DNA from: an uncultured Lachnospiraceae bacterium
Lineage (GTDB): Bacteria > Bacillota_A > Clostridia > Lachnospirales > Lachnospiraceae
Direction: 5' to 3'
NCBI GenBank assembly: GCA_902796775.1
Contig: CADBQK010000175.1
Coordinates: forward strand, 1-6,803
Length of the DNA: 6,803 bases
Part shown: positions 5,893 through 6,803 of the stretch, piece after piece
Layout of the letters: every line of letters starts with the position of its first letter
Numbering within the stretch: position 1 is the stretch's first letter
Notes under the pieces: model-generated
Databases searched by the model: none
What the model was told of the DNA's origin: nothing
The model's input: only the letters and a program-made list of their open reading frames with translations
Translations under genes and position numbers: made by a program

Positions 5893-5947
5893 TTGAACTA
5901 AGATCACCTGTTTATGTGTTCCAAATAAAGGATAGGAGTCAGTAAAA

Positions 5948-6652
5948 ATGAAAAACATCAGACCGGCAGTCATATCAGACCTGGATGCCATTGAGCAAAT
6001 CTATGACGATATCCACACAGATGAGGAGAATGGAACGCAGATGACCGGCTGGATAAGAGGGGTCTATCCAACGCGAAAGACAGCGGAGGAATCGATCTGC
6101 AGGGGTGATATGTTCGTGCTGGAAGACGGGGAGATCCTTGGGGCAGGAATCATCAATCAAATCCAGGTGGATGTATATGAGAACGCACCCTGGGAGTTTG
6201 AGACAGATGATGTCTGTGTTCTTCATACACTGGTCATTTCCCCGAAGGCATCCGGGCGGGGGTATGGGAAGGCTTTCGTTCTGTTCTATGAACAGTGGGC
6301 TGCAGAACACGGGCTGATGGAACTGCGGATCGATACGAACGCCCGAAATAAAACAGCAAGAGCGATGTACAGGAAACTCGGATACAGGGAAATCGGCATA
6401 GTCCCGACCGTATTCAACGGGATACCGGGCGTTGACCTGGTGTTGCTGGAGAAAAATCTGGGGATAAAAATGGAATCATATGACGGCAACAAAAAAGCAC
6501 AAACACCAGCTGCAGCAGAGAAAGATAAAGGGCAACTGGGGTTGATCCATTCCGGAGAAATGGCGGGTTCATATGACGAGGCTACTGTTCGGAAGTCTGT
6601 AAGACATGGAACTGAGCAGACATGCTTCCGGTTCAATAGAGGAGAATGCTGA
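5948..6652 (+). CDS. GNAT-family N-acetyltransferase with C-terminal extension
   Basis: This is a predicted acetyl-CoA-dependent N-acetyltransferase; the substrate is unknown. The GNAT fold spans residues 1-171: IRPAVISDLDAIEQIYDDI at the start, VCVLHTLVISP (89-99), then the acetyl-CoA loop SGRGYG (102-107) in place of the usual (R/Q)xxGx(G/A), IDTNARNKTARAMYRKLGY (128-146), and a late strand ending in VLLEKNL. The block GWIRGVYPTR (34-43) and INQIQVD (69-75) resembles a Firmicutes GNAT family that I recall. Residues 172-234 are an extra polar, low-complexity tail not expected for the family. AGGAG (5934-5938) with a 9-nt spacer supports the start. Its stop shares 1 base with the next start (TGATG), so the two genes are coupled. 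It may be cargo or host chromosome. Confidence 0.88.
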   Translation: MKNIRPAVISDLDAIEQIYDDIHTDEENGTQMTGWIRGVYPTRKTAEESICRGDMFVLEDGEILGAGIINQIQVDVYENAPWEFETDDVCVLHTLVISPKASGRGYGKAFVLFYEQWAAEHGLMELRIDTNARNKTARAMYRKLGYREIGIVPTVFNGIPGVDLVLLEKNLGIKMESYDGNKKAQTPAAAEKDKGQLGLIHSGEMAGSYDEATVRKSVRHGTEQTCFRFNRGEC

Positions 6653-6803
6653 TGAAACTGAAAAATGTCCTGATCACGGTTAAGGATATCGAGCGGTCAA
6701 GGCGGTTTTACCATGACCTTTTCGGACTTGAAATGCTTCTTGATAACGATGGAAATATGATCCTTACGGAAGGGCTTGTCCTTCAGGACGCGAAGATCTG
6801 GAG
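6652..6803 (+). CDS. VOC-family protein (glyoxalase/bleomycin-resistance fold), 3' end beyond window
   Basis: The first 50 residues are visible. LKNVLITVKDIERSRRFY (residues 3-20) followed by HDLFGLEM is the characteristic first beta-alpha unit of the VOC fold (VxDxxxSxxFYxxxfGl). The position usually held by the first metal-ligand His (as in 'xHv.l.V.D') is Asn5, as in the Firmicutes VOC subfamily that I recall, so a metal-dependent enzymatic activity cannot be assumed. GAGGAG precedes the ATG by about 7 bases, inside the GNAT gene, and the ATG overlaps the GNAT stop by 1 base. Function is open: antibiotic sequestration, a lyase, or an unknown binding role. Confidence 0.85.
   Translation, partial: MKLKNVLITVKDIERSRRFYHDLFGLEMLLDNDGNMILTEGLVLQDAKIW

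Noticed and set aside
5883..5945. A 20-residue reading frame with AAGGAGG 7 nt before its ATG, ending just before the GNAT start; a possible leader peptide.
   Set aside because: The best promoter for GNAT has its -10 inside this frame, so its start would not be on that transcript, and the peptide has no recognisable feature. It remains possible only for a transcript reading through the upstream terminator.
6537..6551. QLGLI in the GNAT tail, close to the clamp-like QLGLF.
   Set aside because: It lacks the Phe, lies in a probably non-conserved tail and is likely coincidental.
6590..6630. Inverted repeat CGGAAG...CTTCCG with further partial pairing, considered as an att-like or attC-like site or terminator.
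   Set aside because: The stem is interrupted, no T run follows, and no attC consensus (RYYYAAC/GTTRRRY) is seen; it lies within coding sequence.

Overview
The window looks like part of a mobile element from a low-to-mid-GC Firmicute, most likely a gut Clostridia-type or Erysipelotrichia-type bacterium. This rests on strong AGGAGG-type ribosome sites before nearly every gene, small Cro/CI-type regulators, a large serine recombinase of clostridial type, and GNAT and VOC proteins that resemble Firmicutes families. The organism is inferred from these features only, not identified.

Layout. From 4848 down to the left edge, five minus-strand genes form one tightly overlapping operon, with junction overlaps of 11, 47, 4 and 8 nt. 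In transcription order they are a large serine recombinase (2953-4848), a 247-residue protein (2220-2963), a 132-residue protein (1868-2266), a ParB-N-like protein (903-1871) and a second ParB-like protein of probable DUF6551 type (1-910, cut by the window edge). The operon appears to have its own promoter (TATAAT, 4880-4885), just past an 11-bp perfect hairpin that probably terminates the gene before it.

Next come two small, related helix-turn-helix regulators transcribed away from each other (4979-5326 minus, 5458-5802 plus). The 131-bp gap between them holds two identical 12-bp copies of CATAGTCTATTG, a plausible shared operator. The plus-strand regulator ends in a good intrinsic terminator (5807-5837). 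After it, an extended -10 promoter drives a GNAT acetyltransferase (5948-6652) that overlaps a VOC-fold gene (6652 to the right edge) by 1 nt. These last two are either cargo or flanking chromosome.

The main observation is that the extra C-terminal part of the recombinase, which stands where a zinc ribbon and coiled coil normally follow, is repeated as the body of the next two genes. One operon therefore encodes three divergent copies of one domain, once fused to a recombinase and twice alone, followed by two different ParB-like proteins with no ParA in view. I read this as a recombination and maintenance module: the recombinase moves the element, the standalone copies may act as accessory or modulating subunits, and the ParB-like proteins may bind element DNA. 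The first visible part is sequence, the functional reading is inference. The last gene also ends, as far as visible, in QLGLFD, which fits the beta-clamp-binding consensus.

No rRNA, tRNA, CRISPR array or IS element was seen, and no stretch over 300 bases lacks a gene.
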